From assembly GCA_022841905.1 (NCBI GenBank), contig JALHQO010000002.1, positions 186,001-250,000 on the forward strand: DNA of 64,000 nt, written 5' to 3'. This stretch comes from Hyphomonadaceae bacterium. Lineage in GTDB: Bacteria; Pseudomonadota; Alphaproteobacteria; Caulobacterales; Aquidulcibacteraceae. The notes below the pieces were generated by a model. It saw only the letters and a program-made list of their open reading frames with translations. It did not search any database and was not told the origin of the DNA. Below, in pieces: positions 1 through 8,250 of this stretch (its first letter is position 1; every line of letters starts with the position of its first letter). Made by a program: the position numbers and the translations under genes.

Positions 1-94
1 ACGGAATGTCGAACTTGGCGCCGTCATCGAAGCTGATGTGCAGCGCTTTCGCTTCGCGGTCGAAGACAAGATCGGTGGGCCAAGGTGAGGTCAT
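1..94 (-). CDS. DUF971 domain protein, N-terminal part (runs off the window edge)
   Basis: Reading leftward from an ATG at 94, the frame gives a start MTSPWPTDLVFDREA and then an HISFDDG stretch, open to the window edge. The W-P-T-x-L opening and the short beta-rich 'F.DG..F.IP' stretch are typical of DUF971, a small domain also found at the N-terminus of gamma-butyrobetaine hydroxylase and next to Fe-S or Mrp genes. Its function is not firmly known. It begins 10 bases after the Trm112 gene and is probably the last visible gene of the leftward proX operon. Only about 31 residues are visible. Confidence 0.6.
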   Translation of the reverse strand, partial: MTSPWPTDLVFDREAKALHISFDDGAKFDIP

Positions 95-104
95 TTGGGC
101 GCAC

Positions 105-287
105 TCACTCGTCCGCCCCCAACTCGCGCGCTTCGTCGATCAGCATGATCGGCACGCCGTCGCGGACGGGATAGGCGAGGCGGGCGGCGTCGCTGATCAG
201 CTCTTGCTTGGCGCGGTCATAGCGCAGCGGCGTGCGCGACTGCGGGCAGACGAGCACTTCGAGCAGCTTCGGATCAACGTCACTCAT
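105..287 (-). CDS. Trm112 family protein
   Basis: A 60-residue protein opening with [15 protein letters not shown] and containing '[13 protein letters not shown]'. This is the Trm112/YcaR fold, a small zinc-ribbon-like protein. Eukaryotic and archaeal Trm112 activates methyltransferases, but the bacterial role is poorly known. Only one of the usual cysteines (VCP) is evident, so metal binding is doubtful. Its ATG overlaps the stop of the upstream LON-domain gene by four bases (ATGA), indicating translational coupling. Confidence 0.85.
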   Translation of the reverse strand: MSDVDPKLLEVLVCPQSRTPLRYDRAKQELISDAARLAYPVRDGVPIMLIDEARELGADE

Positions 288-946
288 TGCATCGACCGCG
301 GCCCGCCGCCGCCTTCATCGGCGACATCCCATTCGAGCAGCGCGATCAGCGCGTTGTTGCGGTCTTCCAGCGTTTGGCTTTCCAGCAGCGCTTGCTTGGC
401 GGCGGCGTCGAACGGGCAGATTTGCGCGGCGACATTGATCACGGTTTCCGTCGGCGCCTGCTCGACTGAATCCCAATCGACCGAGAAGCCGTGCAGGCCA
501 GCGTATGTTTTGAGCGTCGCGATCAGCTTGCCGCGATCGATGGCGCGGTCGCTGGCGGGCGCGAAATCGTCAGCGAACGCATCGTAGGAGACGAAAGCCT
601 GGCGATAGGGCGTGCCGGCATTGAGTTCGCGCAGCGCATTGAAGCGCGCGACGCCGGTCAGCGTGATCAGATAGCGGCCGTCATCGGTTTCCGAGAACGT
701 CGTGATGCGCCCCACCGTGCCGACATCGGCGAGATCGGCCACCGTCTCGCCATCGTCGCCGACGCTGGGCTGGATCATGCCGATCAGCCGCTCGGCGCCG
801 AGCGCGTCGTCGACCATGTTGAGATAGCGCGGCTCGAACACGTTGAGCGCCAGCACGCCGCGCGGCAACAGGATCGCGCCTTCCAGCGGAAAGAGCGGGA
901 TCGTCTGCGGCAAGTCCGCAGGTTTGCGATAGCCGAATGCGCTCAT
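284..946 (-). CDS. LON peptidase substrate-binding domain protein
   Basis: A 220-residue protein made almost entirely of the N-terminal substrate-recognition domain of Lon protease. It has '[26 protein letters not shown]' character near residues 18-43, and 'GTVGRI' and '[11 protein letters not shown]' further on. No AAA+ or protease domain follows, so it is the stand-alone LON (PUA-like) protein common in alphaproteobacteria and not Lon itself. Its start overlaps the thioredoxin gene stop by ATGA and its stop overlaps the Trm112 start by ATGA, so three genes are translationally linked. A proteostasis role is inferred from the thioredoxin/TPR neighbour. Confidence 0.88.
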   Translation of the reverse strand: MSAFGYRKPADLPQTIPLFPLEGAILLPRGVLALNVFEPRYLNMVDDALGAERLIGMIQPSVGDDGETVADLADVGTVGRITTFSETDDGRYLITLTGVARFNALRELNAGTPYRQAFVSYDAFADDFAPASDRAIDRGKLIATLKTYAGLHGFSVDWDSVEQAPTETVINVAAQICPFDAAAKQALLESQTLEDRNNALIALLEWDVADEGGGGPRSMQ

Positions 947-1845
947 GAGAACAGGATCGCCGAAAGCTTGCGGCGCCCGCTCTTGGTCACCTCCGACATC
1001 GGGCCGGCGGCCTCGAACACTTTCAGAAGCTGCGCGCGCGCAGCGCCCTCATTCCACTCGCGGTCTTTCTCGATGATGGCGAGCAGATGTTCGCTGGCGT
1101 TTTCGAGATCGCCACGCGCCGAGAGCGCTTCGGCCAATTCGAAGCGTGCTTGCAAATCTTCCGGATCGTTGGCGACCTTGAGACCGAGATCGCTGGCGTC
1201 GCCCGTCGCTTCCGCCTTGCCGGCCAGTTCGAGTGCTGCGCGCACGCTTGCCACGTCCGGGTCGTTGGCTTTTTCCGGCGGCGCGTGTTCGAGAATTTCG
1301 CGCGCCTGCTCGGGATCGCCTGCAGTGAGCGCGACGCGCGCCATGCCGGCAATGGCTTTGACGTTCTCGGGATCGAGCTGCAGCACGGCGGTGTAGCCCT
1401 GCGCCGCGCCGCCAATGTCGCCGAGCTTCAGCGACTCCGCCGCTTGCTCCAGCAGCGGTTCGATCTCGGCCGTCATGTCGGCGCCGGCGAGGCGTTCGAC
1501 GAAGAGCTTGATCTGGCTTTCCGGGATCGCGCCCATGAAGCCGTCAATCGGCCGGCCTTGATCGAAGGCGTAGACAGCCGGGATCGATTTGACGCCCAGT
1601 TGGCCGGCGACGCCGGGATGTTCGTCAATATTGATCTTCACCAGCCGCACCGCGCCGCCAGTGGCGCGCACGGCTTTTTCGAGCGGCGGCCCGAGCGTCC
1701 GGCAGGGGCCGCACCAGGGCGCCCAGAAATCCACGATCACCGGCGCTTGCCGCGACGCCTCGACCACGTCGGCCATGAAGCCCTGGTCGGAACCGTCTTT
1801 GACGATGTCTGTGTCCGGCGTCGCCGCGCCGTCGATGAAGGTCAT
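943..1845 (-). CDS. Thioredoxin-domain protein with TPR tail (YbbN/CnoX type)
   Basis: A 300-residue cytoplasmic protein. Residues about 20-125 are a thioredoxin fold with an intact WCGPC active site at residues 44-48 and the cis-proline region 'KSIPAVYAF'. The rest is tetratricopeptide-like helices. This architecture is that of E. coli YbbN/CnoX, a holdase that hands clients to chaperones. Unlike CnoX, which lacks the CxxC, the active site here is intact and should be redox-active. The ATG at 1845 was chosen over an upstream in-frame start because it begins at the conserved domain and is preceded by AGGA. It follows proX by 16 bases. Confidence 0.85.
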   Translation of the reverse strand: MTFIDGAATPDTDIVKDGSDQGFMADVVEASRQAPVIVDFWAPWCGPCRTLGPPLEKAVRATGGAVRLVKINIDEHPGVAGQLGVKSIPAVYAFDQGRPIDGFMGAIPESQIKLFVERLAGADMTAEIEPLLEQAAESLKLGDIGGAAQGYTAVLQLDPENVKAIAGMARVALTAGDPEQAREILEHAPPEKANDPDVASVRAALELAGKAEATGDASDLGLKVANDPEDLQARFELAEALSARGDLENASEHLLAIIEKDREWNEGAARAQLLKVFEAAGPMSEVTKSGRRKLSAILFS

Positions 1846-1861
1846 GCGTGTGTCCTTATGT

Positions 1862-2413
1862 TCAGGGGAGAACATGGGCCGGAGGCGCGCCAGGTTCAAT
1901 TCGTGTCGGTTGGCCGGCGGCGTCGAAACTGAGCCGGATCGGCTCGCGGCCCAGGGCGCGGACGAATTTCAGCATGTCGCCCGGGCTGATGGCGGTGGTG
2001 GCGTCATTGCGGAGCGGATGAAAATTGACCGGGTCGTGGGCGAAGAAACCTTCGTCGAGGATGAGGGTGACGCGGCGATCCGGGTCGTTGATCAGCGCAA
2101 AGAGCGTGACCGAGCCTGGCGTGACGCCAAGATGCTGCAACAGCAGTTCGGCATTGCCGAAGCTGAAGCGCGGAACTCCGAGCAGTTTAGAGACGGCGTT
2201 GAGATCAATCGCGCTCTCGCCCAGCGCCGAAAGCAGCCAAAGCCCGCCCTTTTTGTCCTTGAGGAACAGGTTCTTGGAATGGCCGCCAGGGAGCGCCGCT
2301 TTCAGGTCGGCGCCTTCCTCGACGGTGAAGATCGGCCGGTGCTGGTGGGTGACGTGGGCGACGCCGAGCGTGTCGAAGTAGGCAAACAGATCGTCTGGCG
2401 TGGCGGGCGGCAT
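1862..2413 (-). CDS. proX: Prolyl-tRNA editing protein ProX (YbaK/EbsC family)
   Basis: A 183-residue YbaK-domain protein that hydrolyses mischarged Ala-tRNA(Pro) in trans. Family marks are '[12 protein letters not shown]', '[14 protein letters not shown]' (with the conserved editing-site Lys) and '[12 protein letters not shown]'. The start at 2413 ([10 protein letters not shown]) has AAGGGG upstream and matches family N-termini. An upstream in-frame ATG would add 47 unrelated residues. It is the first gene of the leftward operon, divergent from the DUF6065-like gene with 45 bases between them. Confidence 0.9.
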   Translation of the reverse strand: MPPATPDDLFAYFDTLGVAHVTHQHRPIFTVEEGADLKAALPGGHSKNLFLKDKKGGLWLLSALGESAIDLNAVSKLLGVPRFSFGNAELLLQHLGVTPGSVTLFALINDPDRRVTLILDEGFFAHDPVNFHPLRNDATTAISPGDMLKFVRALGREPIRLSFDAAGQPTRIEPGAPPAHVLP

Positions 2414-2458
2414 CGCCACCCCTTGGCGCAAGCGCGCTGGAACGTCTAGGGATGGGCG

Positions 2459-3214
2459 ATGAAACTGACCTGTTATCAAGTCGATCCATCGGCCTCCGAG
2501 ATGGTCCCTGGTTCGCCCGACCGTGATTGGATGGATCGCTTCGCCGATCGCCACCCCTATCGCTGTTTGCCGCTGGTGGTGGCGAACACGTCGGGCTGGA
2601 CGCTGAACTCGCCGGTGTCGTTCACCGCCTCATGGAATGGCGGGCCCCGCGTCGAAGACATTCGACTCGATCCCGATGACGGCACGCCGCCGGATATGCT
2701 GAAGCGCTGGGCTGTCTCGCATTTTTCCGGCGGTGTGCTGACGTTTCACACCGGCTGGCTCTTCCGCACCGAGCCGGGTTGGGATCTCTGGACCGGCGGC
2801 CCGCCCAATCAGATCAAGGACGGCATTCAGCCTCTCGTCGGTGTCGTTGAGACTTACTGGCTGCCGTTTCCTTTCACGATGAACTGGCGTTTCACGCGCC
2901 CGGGCATGGTGTCGTTCAAAAAGGGCGAGCCGTTCTGCTTCATCTTCCCGATCCCGCACCAAACGCTCGACGATGTGCAGCCGATCATCAAATCGATCGA
3001 GGACGATCAGGACCTGAAGCGCCAGTACACGGCCTGGGGCGATAGCCGCTCGAACTTCATCACGCGCCTGCACGACAACGACGCCGAAGCGGTGAAACAC
3101 GGCTGGCAACGCGATTACTTCCGCGGCCGCACCCCCGAAGGCCACGTCGCCCCCGACGACCACATCAACCGCCGCCGGCTGAAGTCGCCAAGGAAGGCCG
3201 AGAAGGGGGAGTAG
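2459..3214 (+). CDS. DUF6065-like protein of unknown function
   Basis: A 251-residue, tryptophan- and aromatic-rich soluble protein ([15 protein letters not shown]..., then '[20 protein letters not shown]', 'FPIPHQ'). There is no signal peptide or membrane segment. I associate it with DUF6065, whose function is unknown. The C-terminus is basic and charged, probably disordered. AGGGATGGGCG precedes the ATG. It is divergent from proX and is followed by the tRNA-Gly. Confidence 0.7.
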   Translation: MKLTCYQVDPSASEMVPGSPDRDWMDRFADRHPYRCLPLVVANTSGWTLNSPVSFTASWNGGPRVEDIRLDPDDGTPPDMLKRWAVSHFSGGVLTFHTGWLFRTEPGWDLWTGGPPNQIKDGIQPLVGVVETYWLPFPFTMNWRFTRPGMVSFKKGEPFCFIFPIPHQTLDDVQPIIKSIEDDQDLKRQYTAWGDSRSNFITRLHDNDAEAVKHGWQRDYFRGRTPEGHVAPDDHINRRRLKSPRKAEKGE

Positions 3215-3258
3215 ACTCTCTCTAGGTGCAGCAGATGGCCTTCGCCGCGTGCGGCCCC

Positions 3259-3287
3259 TTGCGCCCGGCCCCGCCCTCTGCGATAGG
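3259..3287 (+). promoter_or_regulatory. Possible sigma70 promoter of tRNA-Gly
   Basis: TTGCGC at 3259-3264, a 17-base spacer, and GATAGG at 3282-3287, placed 38 bases before the mature tRNA 5' end. The match to the consensus is moderate. Position is the main support. Confidence 0.35.
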
Positions 3288-3325
3288 AGCGCCCCTCAGG
3301 CGCAAGCGATCGCGCCACCCAGGAT

Positions 3326-3400
3326 GCGGGCGTAGCTCAGGGGTAGAGCACAACCTTGCCAAGGTTGGGGTCGTGAGTTCGAATCTCATCGCCCGCTCCA
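3326..3400 (+). tRNA. tRNA-Gly (anticodon GCC)
   Basis: A 75-base tRNA with a perfect 7-bp acceptor stem (GCGGGCG with CGCCCGC), D-loop 'AGCTCAGGGGTAGAGC', anticodon loop TTGCCAA giving anticodon GCC, T-arm 'GTGAGTTCGAATCTCAT' with the TTCGAAT loop, discriminator U and encoded CCA. It decodes GGC/GGU glycine codons. A run of Ts follows directly and may end the transcript. Confidence 0.97.
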
Positions 3401-3434
3401 GTTTTTCCGACACAGAAGTTGTGCGCCGCGCCTT

Positions 3435-3794
3435 TTAGGCGTTGGCGGCGGCGTGGTTCATGGCTTCGTTGAGATAGCCGTCGAGGGCCGCGCCATTGAT
3501 TGCGCCGGGGTTGCGCAGGGTGCGTTCGGCCTGTTTCAGGCTATCGGCGCAGCGGAAGCAATTGGTGCGTTCGGCCTCGGTTATGGCGGCGGTGAGGATT
3601 TGCGTCATGTGCCGGCGATCTTCCGGCGTCCGCAGATCCATGGCTTGCACGCGTACGCGGCGGAGCAGGTGGCCGAGCGAGGGCATTGGCGCGGTTTCGT
3701 CATAGCCGCGGCGATCGCGCCACGGCTTTTTGCCCGCCCGTTTACGCCGGTCGGGGCCAAAGTATTCGCGTGTGTCTACCCACTTATCGCGCAT
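3435..3794 (-). CDS. Conserved hypothetical protein with GPDRRKR motif
   Basis: A 119-residue, highly charged protein beginning MRDKWVDTREYFGPDRRKR. 'YFGPDRR(R/K)' motifs occur near the N-terminus of several alphaproteobacterial signalling proteins of the response-regulator and PilZ kind, but no receiver or PilZ domain is visible here. The C-terminal half is helical, with a CFRC pair (about residue 80) in 'TNCFRCADSLKQAERTL'. Function unknown. It is convergent with the tRNA and 71 bases downstream of the tesB stop. Confidence 0.65.
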   Translation of the reverse strand: MRDKWVDTREYFGPDRRKRAGKKPWRDRRGYDETAPMPSLGHLLRRVRVQAMDLRTPEDRRHMTQILTAAITEAERTNCFRCADSLKQAERTLRNPGAINGAALDGYLNEAMNHAAANA

Positions 3795-3865
3795 GGTAAC
3801 GGACGCTACGCCGCAATCCTAAATGACGCGTTAGTCATGTGGTATGCGGTACGGACTAACCCCAA

Positions 3866-4714
3866 TCAGCGTTTGCGGATTAGGCCTTCTTGCGCCGTCG
3901 ACACCACCAGCACGCCATCCTCGCGATAGATGGCGCCGCGATTGAAGCCGCGCGCGCCGGATGCGGACGGGCTGTCTTGCACGTAGAGGTGCCAGCGCGA
4001 GAAATTGGTCGGGCGATGAAACCAGATGATGTGATCGAGGCTCGCCGTCTGCACGCCTGACATCCACGATACGCCGTGTGGACGCATCGCCGTGCCGAGC
4101 AGCGAGAAATCCGAAGCGTAGGCGAGCAAGGCTTGGTTCAGCGCGACGTCGTCGCCCAAATCTTCGCGCCCGCGCAGCCAGACATATTGCTCGGCTGATT
4201 TCTGGGTGGGGGAGAGCAGCGACATCGGATCGATCGGACGCATTTCGATCGGCCGTTTGCGCAGCCAGCGTTTGTGTGCGTCCGGCACGTCCTTCAGTTC
4301 TTCGCTGACCCGCTCGACGTCGTCCTGGATCTGCTCGGGGCGGGTGACGCCGGCCGGCATCGTGGCCTGGTGATCGAAGCCTTCCTCGACGACCTGGAAG
4401 GAGCAGGCCATGTTGAAAATCTGCTCGCCTTTTTGAATGGCGATGACGCGCCGGGTCATGAACGTCTTGCCGTCGCGCGAGCGCTCGACCTGGTAGAGCA
4501 CCGGAATGCTCGGATCGCCCGGGCGGATGAAATAGCTTTGCAGCGAATGGCAGATGCGATCTTCGACGGTGTTGTAGGCGGCCATCAGCGCCTGCGCTAC
4601 GACCTGGCCGCCGAAAATGCGCTGGCGCTCCTCCGGCGGCGAGACGCCGCGGAAGAGGTTCACCTCGATCTGTTCGAGGGTTAGCACTTTGGTGAGTTCG
4701 TCCATGATCGGCAT
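3866..4714 (-). CDS. tesB: Acyl-CoA thioesterase II (TesB)
   Basis: A 282-residue double-hotdog thioesterase that hydrolyses acyl-CoA to free fatty acid and CoA. Motifs include 'NLFRGVSPPEERQRIFGGQV', 'ALMAAYNTV', 'HSLQSYFIRPGD', 'MTRRVIAIQKG', 'ASDFSLLGTA' (catalytic Asp region), 'SLDHIIWFHRP' and the C-terminal 'AQEGLIR' carrying the catalytic Gln. The start was placed at 4714 (MPIMDELTKVL). MDEL at 4705 is the alternative, and a longer in-frame start at 4774 adds unrelated residues. The 210 bases upstream show no gene. Confidence 0.93.
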   Translation of the reverse strand: MPIMDELTKVLTLEQIEVNLFRGVSPPEERQRIFGGQVVAQALMAAYNTVEDRICHSLQSYFIRPGDPSIPVLYQVERSRDGKTFMTRRVIAIQKGEQIFNMACSFQVVEEGFDHQATMPAGVTRPEQIQDDVERVSEELKDVPDAHKRWLRKRPIEMRPIDPMSLLSPTQKSAEQYVWLRGREDLGDDVALNQALLAYASDFSLLGTAMRPHGVSWMSGVQTASLDHIIWFHRPTNFSRWHLYVQDSPSASGARGFNRGAIYREDGVLVVSTAQEGLIRKR

Positions 4715-4924
4715 GGGGTTGGTCTCGTCGCTTCGGGGAGGCCTGGGCTTATGGCTGGGCGCGCGTTCGCACAAGGCGCCGCAGCGTTGGGGTGACCTGC
4801 GGAACGGCAGGGCGTGCGCGTGCGGCGGCGTTCAGCGGGGCTGAGGCCGTTGGCATGCGCCGGGCATGCGTGCAGCTCATGAGGTGTCGGGCGTGAGGCT
4901 GTGCGTGCGGCCTTCGATGAGCGA

Positions 4925-5536
4925 CTAGATCTCGGCGTGATCGGCGGGCGCGATGCGATGCTGGAGTTCGCTCGGGGCGCGCACGATGACGGCGGCCAAG
5001 TGCGGGCGCGCGTGCAGGCGGCGGGAGAGACGCCGCACATAGGGTGCGGGATTATTGTGCACGCGCAGGAGTGCTTCGAAGCGCTCGGCGAGCGGCCAAG
5101 CGGAGTGGAAGGTTTGCGGACCGCCGGCTTCCAGCCGGCACGGTGTGTGAGCCGCCGACAGTCTTTCAGGACGAGCCAGTTTGCCGGCTGGAAGCCGGCG
5201 GTCCGCAGATGTGAACACACGAAAGCTCACGCGCCACTGCTCGGGCTTGTCTGGCCAGAACTCCATCGTTCGGCGTTTTCGCGCGCGCTTAGTGTGGAGC
5301 AGCGGGCGTATGTTGGGTTTCGGATAGTGGCTCGCCTCGATGAAGAGGAGGCGCCGCATCAAAGCTTCGGCGCAGCGGAGCCAGTTGAGAATGGGCTTGT
5401 GCTCTGGCCCGAGGATGGTGTGACGCGCGGCCAAACGCCCCGGCGCGCCGAAGAGGTTGAACAGCGTTTCCAGAAACGCGCCAGCCGCGCGCCAGAGCGG
5501 CAAAGGTGCGAAGCGATGATCGGGTGGTGAAGACAT
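4925..5536 (-). CDS. Hypothetical protein interrupted in frame by a palindromic repeat
   Basis: A 203-residue Arg/Leu-rich protein with no recognised domain. Before the repeat it reads '...EFWPDKPEQWRVSFRVFT' and after it 'SAWPLAERFEALLRVHNNPAPYVRRLSRRLHARP'. These halves look like one protein split by a 93-bp inverted repeat (residues about 110-141), which is translated as Gly/Ala/Arg-rich filler. Because 93 is divisible by three, the frame survives. The gene is expected to be real since both sides have normal codon use and protein-like composition, but no homologue could be checked. It lies between tesB and a second repeat cluster. Confidence 0.5.
   Translation of the reverse strand: MSSPPDHRFAPLPLWRAAGAFLETLFNLFGAPGRLAARHTILGPEHKPILNWLRCAEALMRRLLFIEASHYPKPNIRPLLHTKRARKRRTMEFWPDKPEQWRVSFRVFTSADRRLPAGKLARPERLSAAHTPCRLEAGGPQTFHSAWPLAERFEALLRVHNNPAPYVRRLSRRLHARPHLAAVIVRAPSELQHRIAPADHAEI
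5115..5207. repeat. 93-bp inverted-repeat element, family A (GGACCGCCGG ends), copy 1
   Basis: Perfect 26-bp arms at 5115-5140 and 5182-5207 (outer ends TGCGGACCGCCGG / CCGGCGGTCCGCA) flank a 41-base centre containing CAGTCTTTCA. A second copy with the same end sequence and the same central CAGTCTTTCA lies at 31161-31251. It has no coding capacity for a transposase. It sits inside the 4925-5536 coding region in frame. Confidence 0.9.
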
Positions 5537-5649
5537 GGGCGCGCAGTGTGCGCGCGTTTCGAGCCGGTCGGATTGATTTCGGGTGGGGTGTTGGAAATCA
5601 GCGCGTTGAGGCGCGACGAGTATGGATAGCGCGCTTCCCCATCCCCCTT

Positions 5650-5753
5650 CGTCGTTCCGGACGCGCGGAGCGCGGTCCGGAATCCTGGGGCGACAGTTGC
5701 GCCCTTCACCCCCTGGGTTCCGGGCTCGATGCTGCGCATCGGCCCGGAATGAC
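5650..5753. repeat. Two-hairpin repeat, family B (TTCCGGA...TCCGGAA)
   Basis: The gene-free stretch 5537-5799 holds two adjoining hairpins. The first, at 5654-5682, pairs TTCCGGACGCGC with its near-complement. The second, at 5718-5749, pairs TTCCGGGC with GCCCGGAA and ends in GGAATGAC. The same core, CATTCCGGA...TCCGGAATG, makes up the hairpin at 38121-38161. Such elements are common dispersed intergenic repeats in alphaproteobacteria. It lies downstream of the coiled-coil gene's stop and may act as its transcript end. Confidence 0.75.
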
Positions 5754-5799
5754 GGATTTTGTTTTGTGAAGAGCGGCTTTAGGTGCCGACGGCAGCAGC

Positions 5800-7956
5800 T
5801 TAAGCGCTTCTCGCCACGTCTTCATCGCGCTGGCTGGCGACGAAGCGTTGTTCGATCATGGCGACGGTGTCGACGACTTGGTCGAGCATGCGGACGCTGC
5901 GCTGTTCGACGCCCAGAATGCGCTCCTCAACGCGTTTGCGCAGAGCTTCGAAAGCGGTGGCGAGATCGCGTTCGGGTTCGCGCGGGCTTTCGAGCGCAGC
6001 CAGGCGCTGCTCGTTGTCGTCGATGAAGCGCGCGATCTCGCCGGTAATACTCTGGATGGCGCTGACTTGCTTGTTCTCAATGTCGGCGATGCGCTCTTGC
6101 AGCGCCAGCACGGCGCCGCGTTCGGCTGAACCGGATAAGCTCTCAAGACGAATGTCGGCGAAGGCGAGTTCGAGCGCGTGGACGCGTTCGTCGGTCTTGG
6201 CGGCGGTCTCGCCATTTTGGGCGGCGACGCGGTTCAACAGCCGGGCCATGCCTTGCAGCTGCTCGGCGGTATCGGCGAGTTGGGCCTCTTGTGCCTCGAT
6301 GCGCTGCGCCATGGCTTGCGCGGTCTCGGCGGTTGCATCGAGATCAGCAATGCGCGCGGCGGCGGCGGTTTCGAGCTTCGAGACCCGATCGGGGAGGGTT
6401 TGATCGATGCCGCCGAACTCGGTTTCGATAGCATCCATGCGCTGCGCCAGCGGGCTGGTTACTGAGTCCAGACGCTGAAGCGCGGTGTCGAGCAAATTTG
6501 TGTGCGCCAGCGCGCTGGCGACGCCCTCGCGCAGCAGTGCGTTCTCGACTTCGGCTTGGCCGCGGACTTGCGAGAGTTGCGCGGCAATCTCTTGGTCGCC
6601 GCGGGCGATGTCGGCGGCGAGTTTTTCGAGCGCGACATTGGTGCAGGCTTCGACGCGGTTGATCTCGGCGGTGGCGGTTTGGCGGATGTGGCTGGCGACG
6701 CGCTCGACGTTTTCGAGGCGCTCCTGCGTGGCGTTGTGGCGCAAATTCCAGTCGGCCTCGGCGCGGGCGAGCAGGGCGCGCACTTGCGCTTCGCCGTCGC
6801 TGACGCGCTGTGTGATCTCTTTACGCGTTGCGCCGAGGCCGGCGCCGACGGCGTCGACGGCGATGTCGAGCTGCGACAGGTGGTGCTGCAGCGCGGATTG
6901 GACGTCGCGGACGCCGGCGATGTCGGCGCTGATTGCCGCGCGCGTCGAAGCTAGGGCAGCCTCCTGCGCCTCGCCGCGGTGACGGGCGTCGGCGGCGAGC
7001 GCGGCATCGGCTTGGCGCAGCGTTTCTGCGGTTTCTTCCAGCGCCGTTTGGGCGGCGTCTTCAGCGTCGAGGATTTGCGCGCGCAAGCTTTCGGTGGTTC
7101 GGGCGGCCTGGTTTTCCTGATCGATCACGCGCTCGGCGAGGGAGCCGAGGCGTTCGGCGGCGTCGGCGAAGGCGGCATGGACGTGCGCGCGAGTCTCGGC
7201 GGCGTTTTCCTCAATCCGGGCGTCGAGCAGTTCGCGGGCGGCACGGAATTCGGCGATCAAGTCGGCGATGGCGGCGTCAGCTTCGGCGGCGGCATCGACG
7301 GCGCTAGCGCGAATTTCGCCCAGGCCGATGTGGAGACGGCTCGCGATATCGTTTGTAAACTCGGAGAAGTCGCTGGCGACGGCGTGCTTCAAGGCATTGT
7401 GGGCCTCGGCCAATTCGGCGGCGGCTTCGTCCGCATTGCGGGCGATCATCTCAACGCTGTCGATGCGCTGGTCGAGCCCGGTCGTGCGGTCGGTGTGCGC
7501 GGCTGCGAGCGTGGCGATATTGTCGCCGACGACGGTGAGGTCCATGTGCACGCCGGCAAAGGCGGCGGCGTTTTCCTGCTGAGTCTGGGTCAGCGCGTTG
7601 GCGGTGTCGCCGACGACGCCTTCCATCTCGCCGACCCGGTTGGTGAGATCGAGCATGGAATCGTCGAGCGTATGCACGGCGGCGTTGAGCCGGCGCTCGA
7701 GCCCGCGCAGGCGGTGGCGCACGGCATAGGTTTCGGACCCGTCGCCCAGAGGCGCAATAATCGGGGCGCCTCCGCCCTGAGCGTGGGTGGATTCAGCCTC
7801 GGTCTCGCCATTAAGCTGATCGAGGAGGGCGCTTCTGACCACAACGTTGGTCAGATAATCGCTGACGCTCAGGCCCAGGCGCGCCGCCTCTTCAACGGCG
7901 CGTTCGCGGAGAGAAGGGTCGATACCCTTCAGCACCCAAGAAGACGTCTCACTCAT
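5800..7956 (-). CDS. Large coiled-coil protein with PodJ-like N-terminus
   Basis: A 718-residue acidic, Ala/Glu/Gln/Arg-rich protein that is almost wholly heptad coiled coil. Residues about 1-40 (SSWVLKGIDPSLRERAVEE..., LGLSVSDYL) form a compact motif like the N-terminus of the Caulobacter polarity factor PodJ (W.VKGIDP..R..A...A...G..L..WL). No SPOR, peptidoglycan-binding or membrane segment is present at the C-terminus, unlike full-length PodJ. Cytoplasmic scaffolding or polar localisation is inferred. The ATG at 7956 has GAGG five bases upstream. The 294 bases up to prkA (7957-8250) hold both divergent control regions, and no clear promoter was found there. Confidence 0.7.
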   Translation of the reverse strand: MSETSSWVLKGIDPSLRERAVEEAARLGLSVSDYLTNVVVRSALLDQLNGETEAESTHAQGGGAPIIAPLGDGSETYAVRHRLRGLERRLNAAVHTLDDSMLDLTNRVGEMEGVVGDTANALTQTQQENAAAFAGVHMDLTVVGDNIATLAAAHTDRTTGLDQRIDSVEMIARNADEAAAELAEAHNALKHAVASDFSEFTNDIASRLHIGLGEIRASAVDAAAEADAAIADLIAEFRAARELLDARIEENAAETRAHVHAAFADAAERLGSLAERVIDQENQAARTTESLRAQILDAEDAAQTALEETAETLRQADAALAADARHRGEAQEAALASTRAAISADIAGVRDVQSALQHHLSQLDIAVDAVGAGLGATRKEITQRVSDGEAQVRALLARAEADWNLRHNATQERLENVERVASHIRQTATAEINRVEACTNVALEKLAADIARGDQEIAAQLSQVRGQAEVENALLREGVASALAHTNLLDTALQRLDSVTSPLAQRMDAIETEFGGIDQTLPDRVSKLETAAAARIADLDATAETAQAMAQRIEAQEAQLADTAEQLQGMARLLNRVAAQNGETAAKTDERVHALELAFADIRLESLSGSAERGAVLALQERIADIENKQVSAIQSITGEIARFIDDNEQRLAALESPREPERDLATAFEALRKRVEERILGVEQRSVRMLDQVVDTVAMIEQRFVASQRDEDVARSA

Positions 7957-8250
7957 CACAGCCTCGTGTCCCTCTCCTTCTTGGATGACCGAACGTGCTT
8001 AAGGCCGCGTAAAATCTCGATTTTTGATTTCCTAAGGAAGCGTTTCCGGCGCCGGGCGCCACAATTGAGTTTTTTCCGCTTCAGGCGCCCGCAAGCGCGC
8101 AAATCATGGCATCCTCTGATGCGTGATTGGGCGGCTTGGGCGCGTTGACGCCCGCGTCTGACTTATGGCCGCCAGAATTGCATGGCTATTTGTTAAGCGT
8201 CGTTAGGCAGTCGCACCTATGTAAAGTCTGCCGGGGCGAACGGAGGCACG

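Noticed and set aside
491-1396. 301-codon plus-strand frame over the LON and thioredoxin genes
   Set aside because: Both minus-strand genes are conserved and translationally coupled; this frame is their shadow.
5115-5207. Insertion sequence or transposon
   Set aside because: No transposase frame, too short, and no target duplication could be seen. Treated as a non-autonomous palindromic repeat.
7957-8250. Promoters for prkA or the coiled-coil gene
   Set aside because: TTGTTA and TATGTA occur, but at 22-base spacing. No pair with 16-18 base spacing was found, so no promoter is claimed.
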